A stretch of 64,000 bases of DNA, taken from assembly GCF_009832865.1 (NCBI RefSeq), contig NZ_CP047130.1, positions 4,464,001 to 4,528,000 of the forward strand, written 5' to 3'. Of this stretch, positions 24,751 through 36,096 are shown in pieces. This DNA comes from Colwellia sp. 20A7. Lineage in GTDB: Bacteria; Pseudomonadota; Gammaproteobacteria; Enterobacterales; Alteromonadaceae. A program made the translations under genes and the position numbers. The notes under the pieces were generated by a model. It had not been told where the DNA came from, ran no database searches, and saw only the letters and a list, made by a program, of their open reading frames with translations. The stretch's first letter is position 1. Each line of letters begins with the position of its first letter.

Positions 24751-25545
24751 ATGATGACGTTAGATTCAACAAATAAAGAATATAACCTGTTAGCACAATG
24801 TATAACATCGCTTAATAGTGTTAATTTTTCACAACAACTAGTTGAATTTATTGATTCTTTTATCGACTATGATTGTCTGCTTATTCTTGGTTATCGACAG
24901 GGAAAACACCCCATCTACTTGTATGACTCTATTGATTCTAAACGAGAGTTACTTTTTCAGCGTTATTTAATAAATTCATTTGTTTACGACCCGTTTTATA
25001 TTGCCTTAACCCAAAATAATATTGAAGGCGTATATAGCTTACAAGACGTTATCTCAGATATTGGGGAATATAAAAACTATCAACAAGAGTTTTACTACGA
25101 AACCAATTGGCAAGATGAATTAGGCTTAACGGTGCGTATTGATGAAGCACGATGGGTTGTTATTTACTTTGGCTACACGCAGACAGAAAAAAAATTTACC
25201 GAACAGCAAAAGCAACAATTAAAAAATCGTTACCCGCTAATACAAGCGTTATGTCATCAGCATTGGTCACATGACACCTTTGTTTTAGGCAGCTCTAAAC
25301 ACAGTAATATCAGCCAAGCGATCAAGGAAGGAGTCGCGACTTTTGGTAAAGATCTACTAACGTTAAGAGAGCAAGAAATAACAGCGCTATTAGTACAAGG
25401 GTATGACTCTAAAGATGTTTCCGCGCATTTGTCGATAACCATTGGTACCGTGAAAAACCATCGTAAACGCATATATTCACAGCTCAACGTTGCTTCGTTA
25501 AGTGAATTATTTCAGTTGTTTTTAAATCATATCGCTCGCAATTAA
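24751..25545 (+). CDS. LuxR-family transcriptional regulator
   Basis: A 264-residue regulator with a C-terminal LuxR helix-turn-helix (about 200-258): LTLREQEITALLVQGYDSKDVSAHLSITIGTVKNHRKRIYSQLNVASLSEL. The N-terminal 180 residues form an unassigned sensing domain with many aromatic residues (DCLLILGYRQGKHPIYLYDSI, YDPFYIALTQNN), of a type seen in solo LuxR regulators. No luxI gene is in the window. It lies upstream of tyrS on the same strand with a 100-base gap. The target genes and ligand are unknown. Confidence 0.85.
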   Translation: MMTLDSTNKEYNLLAQCITSLNSVNFSQQLVEFIDSFIDYDCLLILGYRQGKHPIYLYDSIDSKRELLFQRYLINSFVYDPFYIALTQNNIEGVYSLQDVISDIGEYKNYQQEFYYETNWQDELGLTVRIDEARWVVIYFGYTQTEKKFTEQQKQQLKNRYPLIQALCHQHWSHDTFVLGSSKHSNISQAIKEGVATFGKDLLTLREQEITALLVQGYDSKDVSAHLSITIGTVKNHRKRIYSQLNVASLSELFQLFLNHIARN

Positions 25546-25647
25546 TTCTCTTCTCTATCCCTTTAGGGACATTGTTGAGGTGTATTAACTTCTTTAACCT
25601 AGCTTTACTCATTACTTAAATAAAACAGTTAAAGCTAGAGTAAAAAT

Positions 25648-26907
25648 ATGACCACTCAACTATTGAACGATATATCCCAACGCGGTTTAATTTCTCAGAT
25701 CAGCCAGCAAGAAGAGCTTGGTAACCTATTACAAACACCGCAAGTGGTTTATTGTGGCTTTGATCCAACAGCAGGAAGTTTGCATATTGGACACTTAGTG
25801 CCGTTGCTGATGCTAAAACGATTTCAAGATGCTGGCCATCAATGTATTGCCTTAATTGGTGGCGCAACAGGCTTAATAGGCGATCCAAGCTTTAAAGCCA
25901 CAGAAAGGTCATTAAACACCAAGCAAACGGTTCAACAATGGGTTGATGCATTGTCTGCACAAATACAAGGAGTAATGACGGCACATTTAGCACAACCGCT
26001 AACCATTCAAAACAATGCCGACTGGATTGGCTCAGTGAACATACTCGATTTCTTTCGCGATGTAGGTAAGCATTTCTCCGTTAACGCCATGATAAATAAA
26101 GAGTCGGTCAAACAACGATTACTGCGTCCAGAGCAAGGACTTTCGTTTACGGAATTTAGCTACTCATTACTACAGTCTTTTGATTTTGCGGAGCTAAATA
26201 AACGTTTTGGCTGCTCTTTACAAATAGGCGGTAACGACCAATGGGGCAATATTGTGAGTGGTATTGATTTAACTCGTCGCCTTAATAAAGCTAAAGTGTA
26301 CGGATTAACGCTGCCACTCATTACTAAATCAGATGGCACCAAGTTTGGTAAAACCGAAGGTGGCGCAATCTGGCTTGATCCAAGCAAAACTTCACCTTAT
26401 GCCTTTTACCAGTTTTGGTTAAACACCGACGATGCCGATGTATACCACTTCCTACGTTACTACACCTTCTTGTCTAATGAAGAGATTGATGAAATTCAAC
26501 GTACCGATCAATTAAGTAAAGGCAAACCTAAAGCACAGCAAGTATTGGCCGAACAACTCACGCATTTTGTACATGGTGAAGTGGGGTTAAACAGCGCAAT
26601 GCGTATCAGTTTGTCACTATTTAACGGCAATGTGCAGCAATTAAGCTTATCAGAGCTAACACAACTTGAACTAGACGGGTTAGACGTTATCACTGTCGAT
26701 CACAATAGTGATATATGTGACTTGTTAGTTACCGCTAAGCTTGCTAATTCAAAGCGTATTGCTAGAGAGTTGATAAGCAATAATGCCATTAAAGTGAACG
26801 GCGAACGAATCGACCATGTAGAGGCATCGTTAGACTTTCCACTCTTTGACCGTTTTTGGATTATCCAACGCGGCAAAAAGCAATTTAAGCTGATCAAAAA
26901 ACAGTAA
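25648..26907 (+). CDS. tyrS: Tyrosyl-tRNA synthetase
   Basis: A 419-residue class I synthetase that attaches tyrosine to tRNA-Tyr. The nucleotide-binding HIGH motif is in [14 protein letters not shown] (about 41-54), the tyrosine-site GGNDQWGN is near 190, and the second ATP motif reads KFGKT (near 230) as in the E. coli enzyme. The C-terminal S4 domain (about 350-415) has [18 protein letters not shown]. The length matches TyrS. A second tyrosine synthetase gene elsewhere in the genome cannot be excluded. The start has a modest GAGTAAAA leader. Confidence 0.95.
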   Translation: MTTQLLNDISQRGLISQISQQEELGNLLQTPQVVYCGFDPTAGSLHIGHLVPLLMLKRFQDAGHQCIALIGGATGLIGDPSFKATERSLNTKQTVQQWVDALSAQIQGVMTAHLAQPLTIQNNADWIGSVNILDFFRDVGKHFSVNAMINKESVKQRLLRPEQGLSFTEFSYSLLQSFDFAELNKRFGCSLQIGGNDQWGNIVSGIDLTRRLNKAKVYGLTLPLITKSDGTKFGKTEGGAIWLDPSKTSPYAFYQFWLNTDDADVYHFLRYYTFLSNEEIDEIQRTDQLSKGKPKAQQVLAEQLTHFVHGEVGLNSAMRISLSLFNGNVQQLSLSELTQLELDGLDVITVDHNSDICDLLVTAKLANSKRIARELISNNAIKVNGERIDHVEASLDFPLFDRFWIIQRGKKQFKLIKKQ

Positions 26908-27290
26908 TTTAGTGATTGTTAAAAAGACAAGACTACTACTGCAACTATAAACATATGATTTGAGTGCTAAAACACTCAGATCAGATCTTAGCAACTGCAT
27001 ATTACTTAGCACCTTAAACTATTTTCACCTGTCTACTGATAAAGCACTAATTAAACAACGTTAACCACCGCCGAGTAAAAACAACAAAAATCCTTTATAT
27101 CAGAAACTTAAACTGTATCGAAATTTTTTCATACTTTAGTTGAGAACGAATAAGTGTTAACTGTTGCTAATACAAATACAAAAAGTTTTTAAACTAAGTT
27201 GACTTTAACATACCGATAGGTACAATACACTCAATCGACCGATACCGATCGGTACAAATTAATATAGATCAATACAAATAGGAAAATATT
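26908..27290. other. Promoter region of the CMD/YghU operon
   Basis: The gap between tyrS and the CMD gene contains a small TGAGTG-N6-CACTCA hairpin at 26961-26978 and the paired operator described separately. No gene is seen. Confidence 0.5.
27211..27254. promoter_or_regulatory. Two palindromic TetR-type operators before the CMD gene
   Basis: TACCGATAGGTA (27211-27222) and TACCGATCGGTA (27243-27254) are palindromes 32 bases apart, about three helical turns. They end 37 bases before the ATG. The half-site TACCGA does not match the other operators in this window, so the regulator is probably encoded elsewhere. Confidence 0.65.
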
Positions 27291-27842
27291 ATGACAACAT
27301 TAACTACGCACACAATTGAATCAGCACCAGCAGCAAGCAAGCCATTATTAGAAGGCTCTGTAAAGGCATTCGGCATGTTACCAAACTTGCATGGCGTTTT
27401 AGCAAGCTCTCCTCAAGCACTTGAAGGCTACCAAATACTTCACAAATTATTTGGTGAAACATCATTTGATGCAGAAGAGTTAACGGTTGTTTGGCAAGGA
27501 ATTAATGTAGAGCACGGCTGTCACTACTGTGTACCTGCACATACAGGTATTGCTCATTCAATGAAAGTTGCACCTGAGTTAACAGAAGCGTTACGTAATC
27601 AAGAATCAATGCCAACAGCTAAGTTACAAGCATTATTAGATATGACACTTATTATTGTGCGTAATCGTGGTAATGTAACGCAAGAAGAATTAAATAAGTT
27701 CTACGAAGCTGGCTATGGTGAACAACAAGTTTTAGAAATCATATTAGGCCTTGCTCAAAAAGTTATTAGTAACTACACAAATCACATTGGCAATACACCT
27801 GTTGATGATGCATTTGCACAGTTTGCTTGGACTAAAAAGTAA
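27291..27842 (+). CDS. Carboxymuconolactone decarboxylase/AhpD-like protein
   Basis: A 183-residue alkylhydroperoxidase-like protein. The AhpD redox core EHGCHYCVPAHT carries Glu74, Cys77, Cys80 and His84, so it probably reduces a peroxide or a related oxidant. The family helix AELTVVWQGINVEHG and the later LDMTLIIVRNRGNVTQEELN fit. It is the first gene of a pair with a YghU-type glutathione transferase 36 bases downstream, and lies behind a double operator, so the two probably respond to electrophile or oxidative stress. Confidence 0.85.
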   Translation: MTTLTTHTIESAPAASKPLLEGSVKAFGMLPNLHGVLASSPQALEGYQILHKLFGETSFDAEELTVVWQGINVEHGCHYCVPAHTGIAHSMKVAPELTEALRNQESMPTAKLQALLDMTLIIVRNRGNVTQEELNKFYEAGYGEQQVLEIILGLAQKVISNYTNHIGNTPVDDAFAQFAWTKK

Positions 27843-27878
27843 GACTAAAAAGCATATTTAAGTTTAGGAGTGACGATA

Positions 27879-28736
27879 ATGTTAGAGCAATATATACCAC
27901 CCGAAATTTGGACTCATGACGCTGAAAGTGGCGGTAAGTGGGCCAGTATTAATCGTCCCGTTTCTGGGGCGACACATGAAAAAACCTTACCTATTGGGGA
28001 ACATGCGTTACAGCTGTACTCCATGGGTACGCCAAATGGCCAAAAAATAACAATCATGTTAGAAGAGCTATTAGCACTAGGTAAAGATGCACAATATGAT
28101 GCTCACATGATTAAAATTGGTGAAGGTGATCAATTTTCATCGGGTTTTGTAACCATTAATCCTAACTCTAAAATTCCAGTGTTAGTTGATAGCAGCTACG
28201 CAACACCGCTTCCTGTTTTTGAATCAGCTTCAATTTTAGTGTACTTAGCAGAGAAGTTTGATGTTTTGTTACCTAAGGACATTGTTAAGCGCGCACAGGT
28301 GATGAATTGGTTATTTTGGTTACACGGCTCGGCACCTTATTTAGGTGGTGGTTTTGGACACTTCTATAGTTATGCACCAGAAAAATTTGAATATGCGATT
28401 GATCGTTTTACCATGGAAATTAAGCGACAGTTAGATGTGTTAGATAAACAGCTAGCCAACAATGAATTCATTGCGGGTGATGAGCTGAGTATCGCCGATA
28501 TTGCAACGTGGCCATGGTATGGCAACCTAGTTTTAGGAGAGCTTTACAGCGCTAAAGAATTTCTGCAAGCAGAAGACTACACACATGTTCAACGTTGGGC
28601 AAAAGCAATGTTAGCTCGCCCAGCTTTTCAACGTGGTCGTATCGTCAATAAAACTTGGGGAGAAGCGTGGGAACAGCTTGAAAATCGTCACAACGCTGAA
28701 GACATTGATAAGGTGTTAGCGCTACAGCCTAAATAA
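27879..28736 (+). CDS. yghU: YghU-type glutathione transferase/disulfide-bond oxidoreductase
   Basis: A 285-residue member of the Nu class of glutathione transferases, which reduce disulfides and peroxides with two glutathiones. The family N-terminus IPPEIWTHDAESGGKWASINRPVSGATHEKTLPIGEHALQLYSMGTPNGQKITIMLEEL is clear, with the thioredoxin-fold NPNSKIPVL and ESASILVYLAEKF, and the helical C-terminal half has ADIATWPW. The ATG at 27879 is chosen because TTAGGAG lies eight bases upstream; a GTG nine bases earlier is in frame. Probable operon with the AhpD-like gene and an oxidative or electrophile stress role. Confidence 0.9.
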   Translation: MLEQYIPPEIWTHDAESGGKWASINRPVSGATHEKTLPIGEHALQLYSMGTPNGQKITIMLEELLALGKDAQYDAHMIKIGEGDQFSSGFVTINPNSKIPVLVDSSYATPLPVFESASILVYLAEKFDVLLPKDIVKRAQVMNWLFWLHGSAPYLGGGFGHFYSYAPEKFEYAIDRFTMEIKRQLDVLDKQLANNEFIAGDELSIADIATWPWYGNLVLGELYSAKEFLQAEDYTHVQRWAKAMLARPAFQRGRIVNKTWGEAWEQLENRHNAEDIDKVLALQPK

Positions 28737-28780
28737 CCTGAGTTTTTAATTTCGCTGAAAATATAGAACAATAAATAAAA

Positions 28781-28814
28781 GGGCAAACAACAGTAATGTT
28801 GTTTGCCCTTTTTT
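28781..28814 (+). terminator. Intrinsic terminator after yghU
   Basis: GGGCAAACAACA (28781-28792) pairs perfectly with TGTTGTTTGCCC (28797-28808) through a GTAA loop, followed by six T residues. Preceding A residues may make it work in both directions. Confidence 0.9.
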
Positions 28815-29131
28815 GTATCTGCCGGTTTGTCGCTGTGAAAATACAGCTACAACCTATGCCGATGAACTCTTAACTATAAACTATAAACTATGAGCTGGTA
28901 TCTAAACCTTTATAGCTAAGCGTGTCTACCTAAGCCTTCTATACCTAAGAAGGTTGCCCAAGTATCTTGTCAAACTCTGGTCTTTAACAAACCCATAGTA
29001 ACGAAATAATAATCAGAACAAAATAAGGAAACAATAGCGGCTCAAAAGCTATTCAACGTTAATTTTTTGCTTACCTGCTCACTATATACAGTGTCATTAG
29101 TTTTGGGCTTAATGGGTTGTTAATACCAATC

Positions 29132-29284
29132 TCACTAGCTATGTGATCATTTCTACTTGCTAAAATCACCAACGACATCGTTATTTATTTAATAATCAGA
29201 ACAACTAGTTCTTGAAATGAATGCCCTATCTTTGGCAATTTTTTCTACGTATAAAATTGTTCACTTAATTAATGAAACGGGTAT
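29132..29284. mobile_element. MITE-like element with imperfect terminal inverted repeats
   Basis: The left end TAATACCAATCTCACTAGCTA pairs imperfectly with the right end (reverse complement TTATACCCGTTTCATTAATTA) over about 29 bases, and no gene lies between. The inner and right part, from TTATTTAATAAT through GAACAACTAGTT to CACTTAATTAATGAAAC, recurs at 59736-59837. It is therefore a small non-autonomous mobile element. It lies in the 650-base gap before rpoH, which otherwise holds only the two terminators. Confidence 0.65.
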
Positions 29285-29331
29285 AACACGCGAATGTTAA
29301 CTATGTTGATAAGAGTACAGACTATGAAAAC

Positions 29332-29357
29332 AAAAAAAACCGGCTAATGCCGGTTTT
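29332..29357 (-). terminator. Intrinsic terminator after rpoH
   Basis: On the minus strand AACCGGC pairs with GCCGGTT around a four-base loop and is followed by a T run (the A run at 29332-29339). It lies about 30 bases past the rpoH stop. Confidence 0.85.
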
Positions 29358-29388
29358 TATTATGTTAAACAAGTTTTAAAAAGGTTAC

Positions 29389-30243
29389 TTACAGAACCAT
29401 TGTGTTTTTAAGTTTGTTCAACGCATTTTTCTCTAATTGACGAACACGCTCTGCAGAAATTTGATATTTGTTTGCCAAATCTTGCAATGTTGTTTTGTCT
29501 TCTGCTAACCAACGCGTTTTAATAATGTCTTGGCTACGTTCATCTAATGCGACTAGTGCCGTAGATAAACGTGTATTAGCGTGGTCTTCCCAGTTAGCAT
29601 TTTCTACTTCAACCGCTAAATCTGATTGTTTATCTTCAAGATATAACGCTGGAGAGAAGTTACCTGCACTCGCGCCATCATCGTCGTCTGAAGATAATTC
29701 AAATGCTTGGTCATGGCTACTCATGCGATTTTCCATTTCCAACACATCTTTGGTGCTTACACCTAATGTTTCAGCAACTGTATTTACTTCATCGTTACTA
29801 AACCAACCTAAACGTTTTTTGTTTTTACGTAGGTTAAAGAATAATTTACGTTGTGCTTTAGTTGTTGCTACTTTTACTATGCGCCAGTTTTTTAAGACAA
29901 ACTCATGAATTTCTGCTTTGATCCAATGAACAGCAAATGATACTAAACGTACACCTACTTCAGGATTAAAGCGCTTAACCGCTTTCATTAAGCCAACGTT
30001 GCCTTCTTGTACTAAATCGGCGTGTGCTAAACCATAGCCTGAATAACCTTTCGCTACATGAATAACAAAGCGTAAATGCGACATAATAAGTTTTTGCGCC
30101 GCTTTCAAATCGTTTTCTTCATAAAGGCGAGTTGCGAGATCTTTCTCTTCTTCAGCGGTAAGCATTGGAATGCTATATGCTGATTGCATGTAAGACTCAA
30201 TACTGCCGCTACGTGGTACTGTTAGTTGCATTGTATTACTCAT
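29389..30243 (-). CDS. rpoH: RNA polymerase heat-shock sigma factor sigma-32
   Basis: A 284-residue alternative sigma factor that directs polymerase to heat-shock promoters. The RpoH-box region [16 protein letters not shown] (about 131-146) distinguishes it from other sigma factors. Region 2 core-binding [33 protein letters not shown] (about 79-110) and the region 4 helix-turn-helix [28 protein letters not shown] at the end are complete. It follows ftsX on the same strand after a 265-base gap, the classic ftsYEX-rpoH order. Translational thermosensing of the 5' region may exist but was not worked out. Confidence 0.97.
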   Translation of the reverse strand: MSNTMQLTVPRSGSIESYMQSAYSIPMLTAEEEKDLATRLYEENDLKAAQKLIMSHLRFVIHVAKGYSGYGLAHADLVQEGNVGLMKAVKRFNPEVGVRLVSFAVHWIKAEIHEFVLKNWRIVKVATTKAQRKLFFNLRKNKKRLGWFSNDEVNTVAETLGVSTKDVLEMENRMSSHDQAFELSSDDDDGASAGNFSPALYLEDKQSDLAVEVENANWEDHANTRLSTALVALDERSQDIIKTRWLAEDKTTLQDLANKYQISAERVRQLEKNALNKLKNTMVL

Positions 30244-30508
30244 TATAAATAACCTCTATTTTTTGTACTCAAAAATTTTTATTCTTCGTCTTTTTTTTCA
30301 CTCTGAATTATAACATAAATCAGGCTGGTTAACTACAAACGCCTTACCAGCAAAGATGAGCGATGACAAACATTAGCTTAATAGATAGGGCAAAACAAGA
30401 TGATCTTTCAATAATTTTATGAAATATTTGTTAAAAAGTGTGTTTTTCTTATTTTTATTTTAAAAATCAGAAAGATAACGGGTTAACTAATGGTGTGTAA
30501 AATTGGGG

Positions 30509-31486
30509 TTAATCGGCATTAGGTTCAATAGCGCGTATGTGTTTACGTACCGAGATATAGCTACCAGCCAAACCTAAGGTAACCGCTATCGCTATTAACA
30601 ATAAAGCTTCATTAAACGCTAAGCCCTGTAATTGAAAATTACTTTGATATAAATCGGTTAATTCACTGATAGAGCCAGTTAAATATTGCGCCAGTATTGC
30701 GACTGACAAGCAAGATAATAATCCACCAAAAACCCCATACCACATGCCACTATACAGAAAAGGTCTTTGGATAAAGCTGTCTGTTGCGCCAACAAGTTTC
30801 ATTACAGCAATCGCATCTTTTTGGTTCAAAATTGCTAAACGAATAGTGTTACCTACAATTAATACCACCGACATACATAATAGCAAAGCAACGCCAATCA
30901 CAATATCTTCTATAAGATGTGCTACAGCTTCTAGGCGTGTTAGCCATTCTAAATCAAGCTTCCCTTGATCAACTTCACGTTCCTGCTTTAGTTTTACTAA
31001 TAATTCATTAGCAGCACTGGCTTGACTAGAACGTTCAGTAGGCGAGACTAAAATGGTTGCTGGTAAAGGGTTTTCATCTAAATATTCTAACGATTCACCA
31101 AAACCAGATAATATTTTAAACTCTTTCAGCGCTTGCTTAGCAGAAATATAGCGAACGTCACTCACGTCAGAATATAACTTAATACGTTTTACTAGGTTCT
31201 CTGCACTTTTTTCTGTAGTAGATAGCTTTAAAAATAGTGTGATTTGTGACGCACTGTCCCATTGCTCACTCACTTGCTGAGCATTTTTTACAAACAAATG
31301 TAATGTTGCTGGTAAGGCTAAGCTAATACCTAAGACAAACACGGTCATTACTGAGGTAAAAGGTGTTCGCCATAAGTCGCCTAAGCTACCCACAGCTTGT
31401 TGTAAGTGACGAATAGGTAAGCTTAATAAGCGTCTTAAAAATGAAGTTCGCTGACTTAAACCACTTGAATGCAAGTTGTTACTCAT
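30509..31486 (-). CDS. ftsX: Cell-division protein FtsX
   Basis: A 325-residue inner-membrane subunit of the FtsEX complex, which controls peptidoglycan hydrolases at the septum. It has a cytoplasmic start, a first helix near 45-65 (TSVMTVFVLGISLALPATL), a periplasmic domain of about 90 residues, and three more helices in the C-terminal half. The ATG at 31486 overlaps the ftsE stop by eight bases (ATGAGTAA), as is usual for this pair, so the longer frame from 31525 is rejected. It has the typical FtsX length and position before rpoH. Confidence 0.95.
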   Translation of the reverse strand: MSNNLHSSGLSQRTSFLRRLLSLPIRHLQQAVGSLGDLWRTPFTSVMTVFVLGISLALPATLHLFVKNAQQVSEQWDSASQITLFLKLSTTEKSAENLVKRIKLYSDVSDVRYISAKQALKEFKILSGFGESLEYLDENPLPATILVSPTERSSQASAANELLVKLKQEREVDQGKLDLEWLTRLEAVAHLIEDIVIGVALLLCMSVVLIVGNTIRLAILNQKDAIAVMKLVGATDSFIQRPFLYSGMWYGVFGGLLSCLSVAILAQYLTGSISELTDLYQSNFQLQGLAFNEALLLIAIAVTLGLAGSYISVRKHIRAIEPNAD

Positions 31487-32177
31487 AAGCCACTCCTTGT
31501 GCTTGTAAGCCCTCAACAATACCATCGTTAATCATGGTACCTTCTTTTAATGTTAAGGTGCGGTATCTCATACGAGCGATTAAGCCAAGATCATGTGTGG
31601 CGATAAGTACAGTAACGCCTGCGGCATTAAATTCTTCAAAAAGACTGATGATATCAAGCGACAGTTTAGGGTCTAAATTACCGGTTGGTTCATCGGCAAG
31701 TAAAATTGGGGGTTTATTAACAATAGCACGAGCAATACCTACTCGTTGCTGCTCTCCACCTGATAGCATATGAGGGAAACACTTTAGTTTTGCACTTAAA
31801 TGTACTTTATCTAGGGCTGTTTCAACACGTTTTTTAATTTCTCGGTGACTGACGCCTTCAATAATTAATGGCAATGCAACATTATCAAAAATAGTTCGGT
31901 CTTTGAGCAAGTTATGACTTTGAAAAATCATACCAATGCCCCGTCGAACATAGGGGATTTGATTATACGTAATGCTAGCAAGTTCGGTGTTATTGACTAA
32001 TATGCTGCCCGAACTTGGCTTTTCCATCATAGAGATTAGCTTTAAGAGTGTACTTTTACCTGCACCTGAATGACCTGTTAAAAAAGCCATTTCTCCAGCT
32101 TCTAGATCGAAGTTCACTTGTTTTAGCGCAAGAAAACCACCAGGGTAAGTTTTGTTAACATTATTAAAGCTAATCAT
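31479..32177 (-). CDS. ftsE: Cell-division ATP-binding protein FtsE
   Basis: A 232-residue ABC ATPase, partner of FtsX. The Walker A is GHSGAGKSTLLKL (about 35-47), the signature is LSGGEQQRVGIARA (about 140), and Walker B is ILLADEPTGNLD. The family QxxNLL Q-loop (FQSHNLLKDRTIFDNV) is present. It uses ATP to drive FtsX-linked hydrolase activation. It lies 49 bases after ftsY and overlaps ftsX. Complete and normal in length. Confidence 0.97.
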   Translation of the reverse strand: MISFNNVNKTYPGGFLALKQVNFDLEAGEMAFLTGHSGAGKSTLLKLISMMEKPSSGSILVNNTELASITYNQIPYVRRGIGMIFQSHNLLKDRTIFDNVALPLIIEGVSHREIKKRVETALDKVHLSAKLKCFPHMLSGGEQQRVGIARAIVNKPPILLADEPTGNLDPKLSLDIISLFEEFNAAGVTVLIATHDLGLIARMRYRTLTLKEGTMINDGIVEGLQAQGVAYE

Positions 32178-32225
32178 AATTATTGTTTTTTAAGCATATT
32201 TTTAAAAAAGTCTCGTTTTAGTTTA

Positions 32226-33680
<1,455 letters not shown>

Positions 33681-33787
33681 TTTATTTGACCTAACAGTAA
33701 TTGCTGTATCTAAACGAATTCAACTAAAGGTTTCAGTTCGCTTGGATATCATTATGGTGTAAAATTGCCGCTATATTAGCATTAATA

Positions 33788-34390
33788 ATGATAACTGTCA
33801 GCGATATGAGTCAAGGTAAAAAACAACAAAAGAAAAAGGCTGCATCTGGCAGCATTCGTATTATTGCAGGTAAGCATAAAGGTCGAAAATTACCGGTATT
33901 AGCTGCAGAGGGTTTAAGACCAACGACAGACCGTGTGAAAGAAACACTCTTTAATTGGTTGATGCCCTATATCCACGGGGCTAACTGTTTAGATTGCTTT
34001 GCAGGTGCAGGAAGTTTAGGTTTTGAGGCGCTTTCTCGTGGGGCTGCAAACGTTCATTTAATTGAGCTGAACAAAGAGGCGGCTAAACAATTATCGGCGA
34101 ATAAGCAATTGCTGAAGTCTGACGATATTGTGGTATGTAATACAGACACCTTAGCATTTTTAAAAACCCAAACACCGACGCCATTTGATGTGATTTTTAT
34201 TGATCCCCCTTTTCGACAAAACCTAATTTCACAAACCAGTGAGTTATTAAATAAGGGTTGGTTAAGCGAACAAGCACTAATTTATGTAGAAATGGAAGCG
34301 GAAAGTGATCAAGCGTTGCCTGGTAATTGGCAGCTATTAAAAGAAAAAATTGCCGGACAAGTTGCTTATCGTTTATATCAAAATAGTTAA
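33788..34390 (+). CDS. rsmD: 16S rRNA m2G966 methyltransferase RsmD
   Basis: A protein of about 200 residues that methylates G966 of 16S rRNA using S-adenosylmethionine. Motifs are clear: IIAGKHKGRKLPV near the start, GLRPTTDRVKETLFNWL, the SAM-binding LDCFAGAGSLGFEALSRGA, and the catalytic DPPF (VIFIDPPFRQN). The start is uncertain: ATG 33788 gives an extra MITVSD before MSQGKK at 33806, and neither has a strong ribosome site. Divergent from ftsY with about 107 bases between. Confidence 0.95.
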   Translation: MITVSDMSQGKKQQKKKAASGSIRIIAGKHKGRKLPVLAAEGLRPTTDRVKETLFNWLMPYIHGANCLDCFAGAGSLGFEALSRGAANVHLIELNKEAAKQLSANKQLLKSDDIVVCNTDTLAFLKTQTPTPFDVIFIDPPFRQNLISQTSELLNKGWLSEQALIYVEMEAESDQALPGNWQLLKEKIAGQVAYRLYQNS

Positions 34391-34393
34391 AAT

Positions 34394-34472
34394 AAACAAT
34401 AGCGAGTTTTTATTCACTATTGTTTATTGAGCAGTAACAAGTATTTACGACACTTGTTACTGAATTATTTTT
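34394..34472 (+). terminator. Double hairpin terminator after rsmD
   Basis: AAACAATAG at 34394-34402 pairs with CTATTGTTT at 34417-34425. A second perfect 11-base stem, CAGTAACAAGT (34432-34442) with ACTTGTTACTG (34452-34462), is followed by AATTATTTTT. The second is the more likely terminator. Confidence 0.6.
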
Positions 34473-34490
34473 ATCAGGTTAAAGCTACCT

Positions 34491-36068
34491 TTATTTTTTA
34501 ACTTTAGGTCTTAGCTTGAGATCATGAAAATCAAAACTAAAATCTGTGGCATGAGATACCGCTTTCATTGTGACATATTCAATTTCACCGACTTCATTCA
34601 AGTGAAAATTGACAAAAGCGTCAGCTTCAAGGCTTCTATCATCCCAACGTACAATAAAAGTATTGTATTGATAATGCTCTAACTTACCTTTCAACTCAGG
34701 TGTGTTAGTAAATTGCATATTAAGTTGGTTGTTTTTATAAGTAATATTAATATCACCATACCAATTGTCAGTATACATTTGTGCATAGGCTTTTAGTCGC
34801 AATGAGTGAGAAGAATTTTTATCAACAACATCTGCGGCTTTGGCAAGTCGAACAGTTTCTTTCGCTTTTTTAGCTTGTCGTTTGTCATGAAAATAAGTTA
34901 CCCAATCTTTAGGTGTCAGCTCAAGGTACTCATTTAATATATCTAAATAAATAGCGTTAAATGCATCACCTGATTGCTGATTCGTTAAAATAACCATGGC
35001 TAAATTTTCTTCTGGTACTACAACAACTTTTGACACCATACCCAAGATACCACCACTATGATGGATTAACTTCACGCCATGATAATCCTTTAAAAACCAA
35101 CCTAAACCATAAGCAGCAAAATGGGTTTTATCTTGTTTAGTCTCAGCCGCAGAAACAGGTAAAATTGTACGCGCTTGCCACATGGCAGTGCTTTGCTCTG
35201 CTGAAAACAAGCGAGCTTCTTGATTAGCAATATTCGTATATGCGCCTTTATTTAACTGTGCTTTTAACCAGAGTGTCATATCGTTAACGCTTGATGCGAC
35301 AGCACCAGCAGAGGTGAATTTTTCTAAGAAATTACCACCAACCACGGTTAGTTCACCGTTTACCGGCACATGCGCTCGTGCAACGTTGTGGTTGTTCTTA
35401 GGAATAAGAGAAAACGTTGGACGAGTATTGCTCATTCCTAACGGTGTGAAAATTCTCGTTTGAATAGCTTCTTGCCATGTCATTGAGGTTAACTTAGCAA
35501 TAATTTCGCCAGCAATAACATACATTAAGTTGTCGTAAGCAAATTCACTTCGAAAACTAGAAACTTGCGGTAAATGTTTTAGCCCTTGAATCACATCAGC
35601 ATTAGTTAACGTGGTTTGTGGCCAAATCATTAAATCGCCAGCACCTTTACCTAAACCAGAATTATGTGATAATAAATCGATAATGGTAAATTCTCGAGTA
35701 ACATAAGCATCTGGCATTTGAAATTCAGGGATAATATCAATTACCTTGGTTTCCCAAGTTAACTTACCTTCGTCAACTAGGCTTGCCAAAAGTGCTGTCG
35801 TCATCGCTTTCGTGTTTGAAGCAATACCAAATAAAGTATCAGGCGTAACTTTGTCACTTTCGCCTTCTTCAATAACACCAAAGCCCTTGCTCATAACAAC
35901 GTTGTTATCTTTGATAATAGCAACTGCAACACCTGGAACTTGAAAGGTCTTCATTGCTTTTTCTATTGTCGCTTCAATATTATTGTTTTTTTCTTTCAGG
36001 CTACTTGCTTGCGCCGTCAATGATGAAAACAATACTAATACTGTAAGCGTTTTCTGTATTAAGTTCAT
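34491..36068 (-). CDS. Serine hydrolase, class C beta-lactamase/esterase family
   Basis: A 525-residue exported hydrolase with a Sec signal (1-21, AQAS). The beta-lactamase fold has the SxxK nucleophile motif at Ser84-Asn-Thr-Lys87 (GIASNTKAMT), YxN at Tyr178-Asp-Asn180 (FAYDNLMYV), and HSGG near 337 in place of KTG. The last 120 residues form a small beta domain (DUF3471-like). It is typical of penicillin-binding or D-peptide esterases in marine bacteria rather than a resistance enzyme. The substrate is unknown; no regulator lies beside it. Confidence 0.85.
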   Translation of the reverse strand: MNLIQKTLTVLVLFSSLTAQASSLKEKNNNIEATIEKAMKTFQVPGVAVAIIKDNNVVMSKGFGVIEEGESDKVTPDTLFGIASNTKAMTTALLASLVDEGKLTWETKVIDIIPEFQMPDAYVTREFTIIDLLSHNSGLGKGAGDLMIWPQTTLTNADVIQGLKHLPQVSSFRSEFAYDNLMYVIAGEIIAKLTSMTWQEAIQTRIFTPLGMSNTRPTFSLIPKNNHNVARAHVPVNGELTVVGGNFLEKFTSAGAVASSVNDMTLWLKAQLNKGAYTNIANQEARLFSAEQSTAMWQARTILPVSAAETKQDKTHFAAYGLGWFLKDYHGVKLIHHSGGILGMVSKVVVVPEENLAMVILTNQQSGDAFNAIYLDILNEYLELTPKDWVTYFHDKRQAKKAKETVRLAKAADVVDKNSSHSLRLKAYAQMYTDNWYGDINITYKNNQLNMQFTNTPELKGKLEHYQYNTFIVRWDDRSLEADAFVNFHLNEVGEIEYVTMKAVSHATDFSFDFHDLKLRPKVKK

Positions 36069-36096
36069 GTATATACCTAAATTTTTGTAGACTAAA

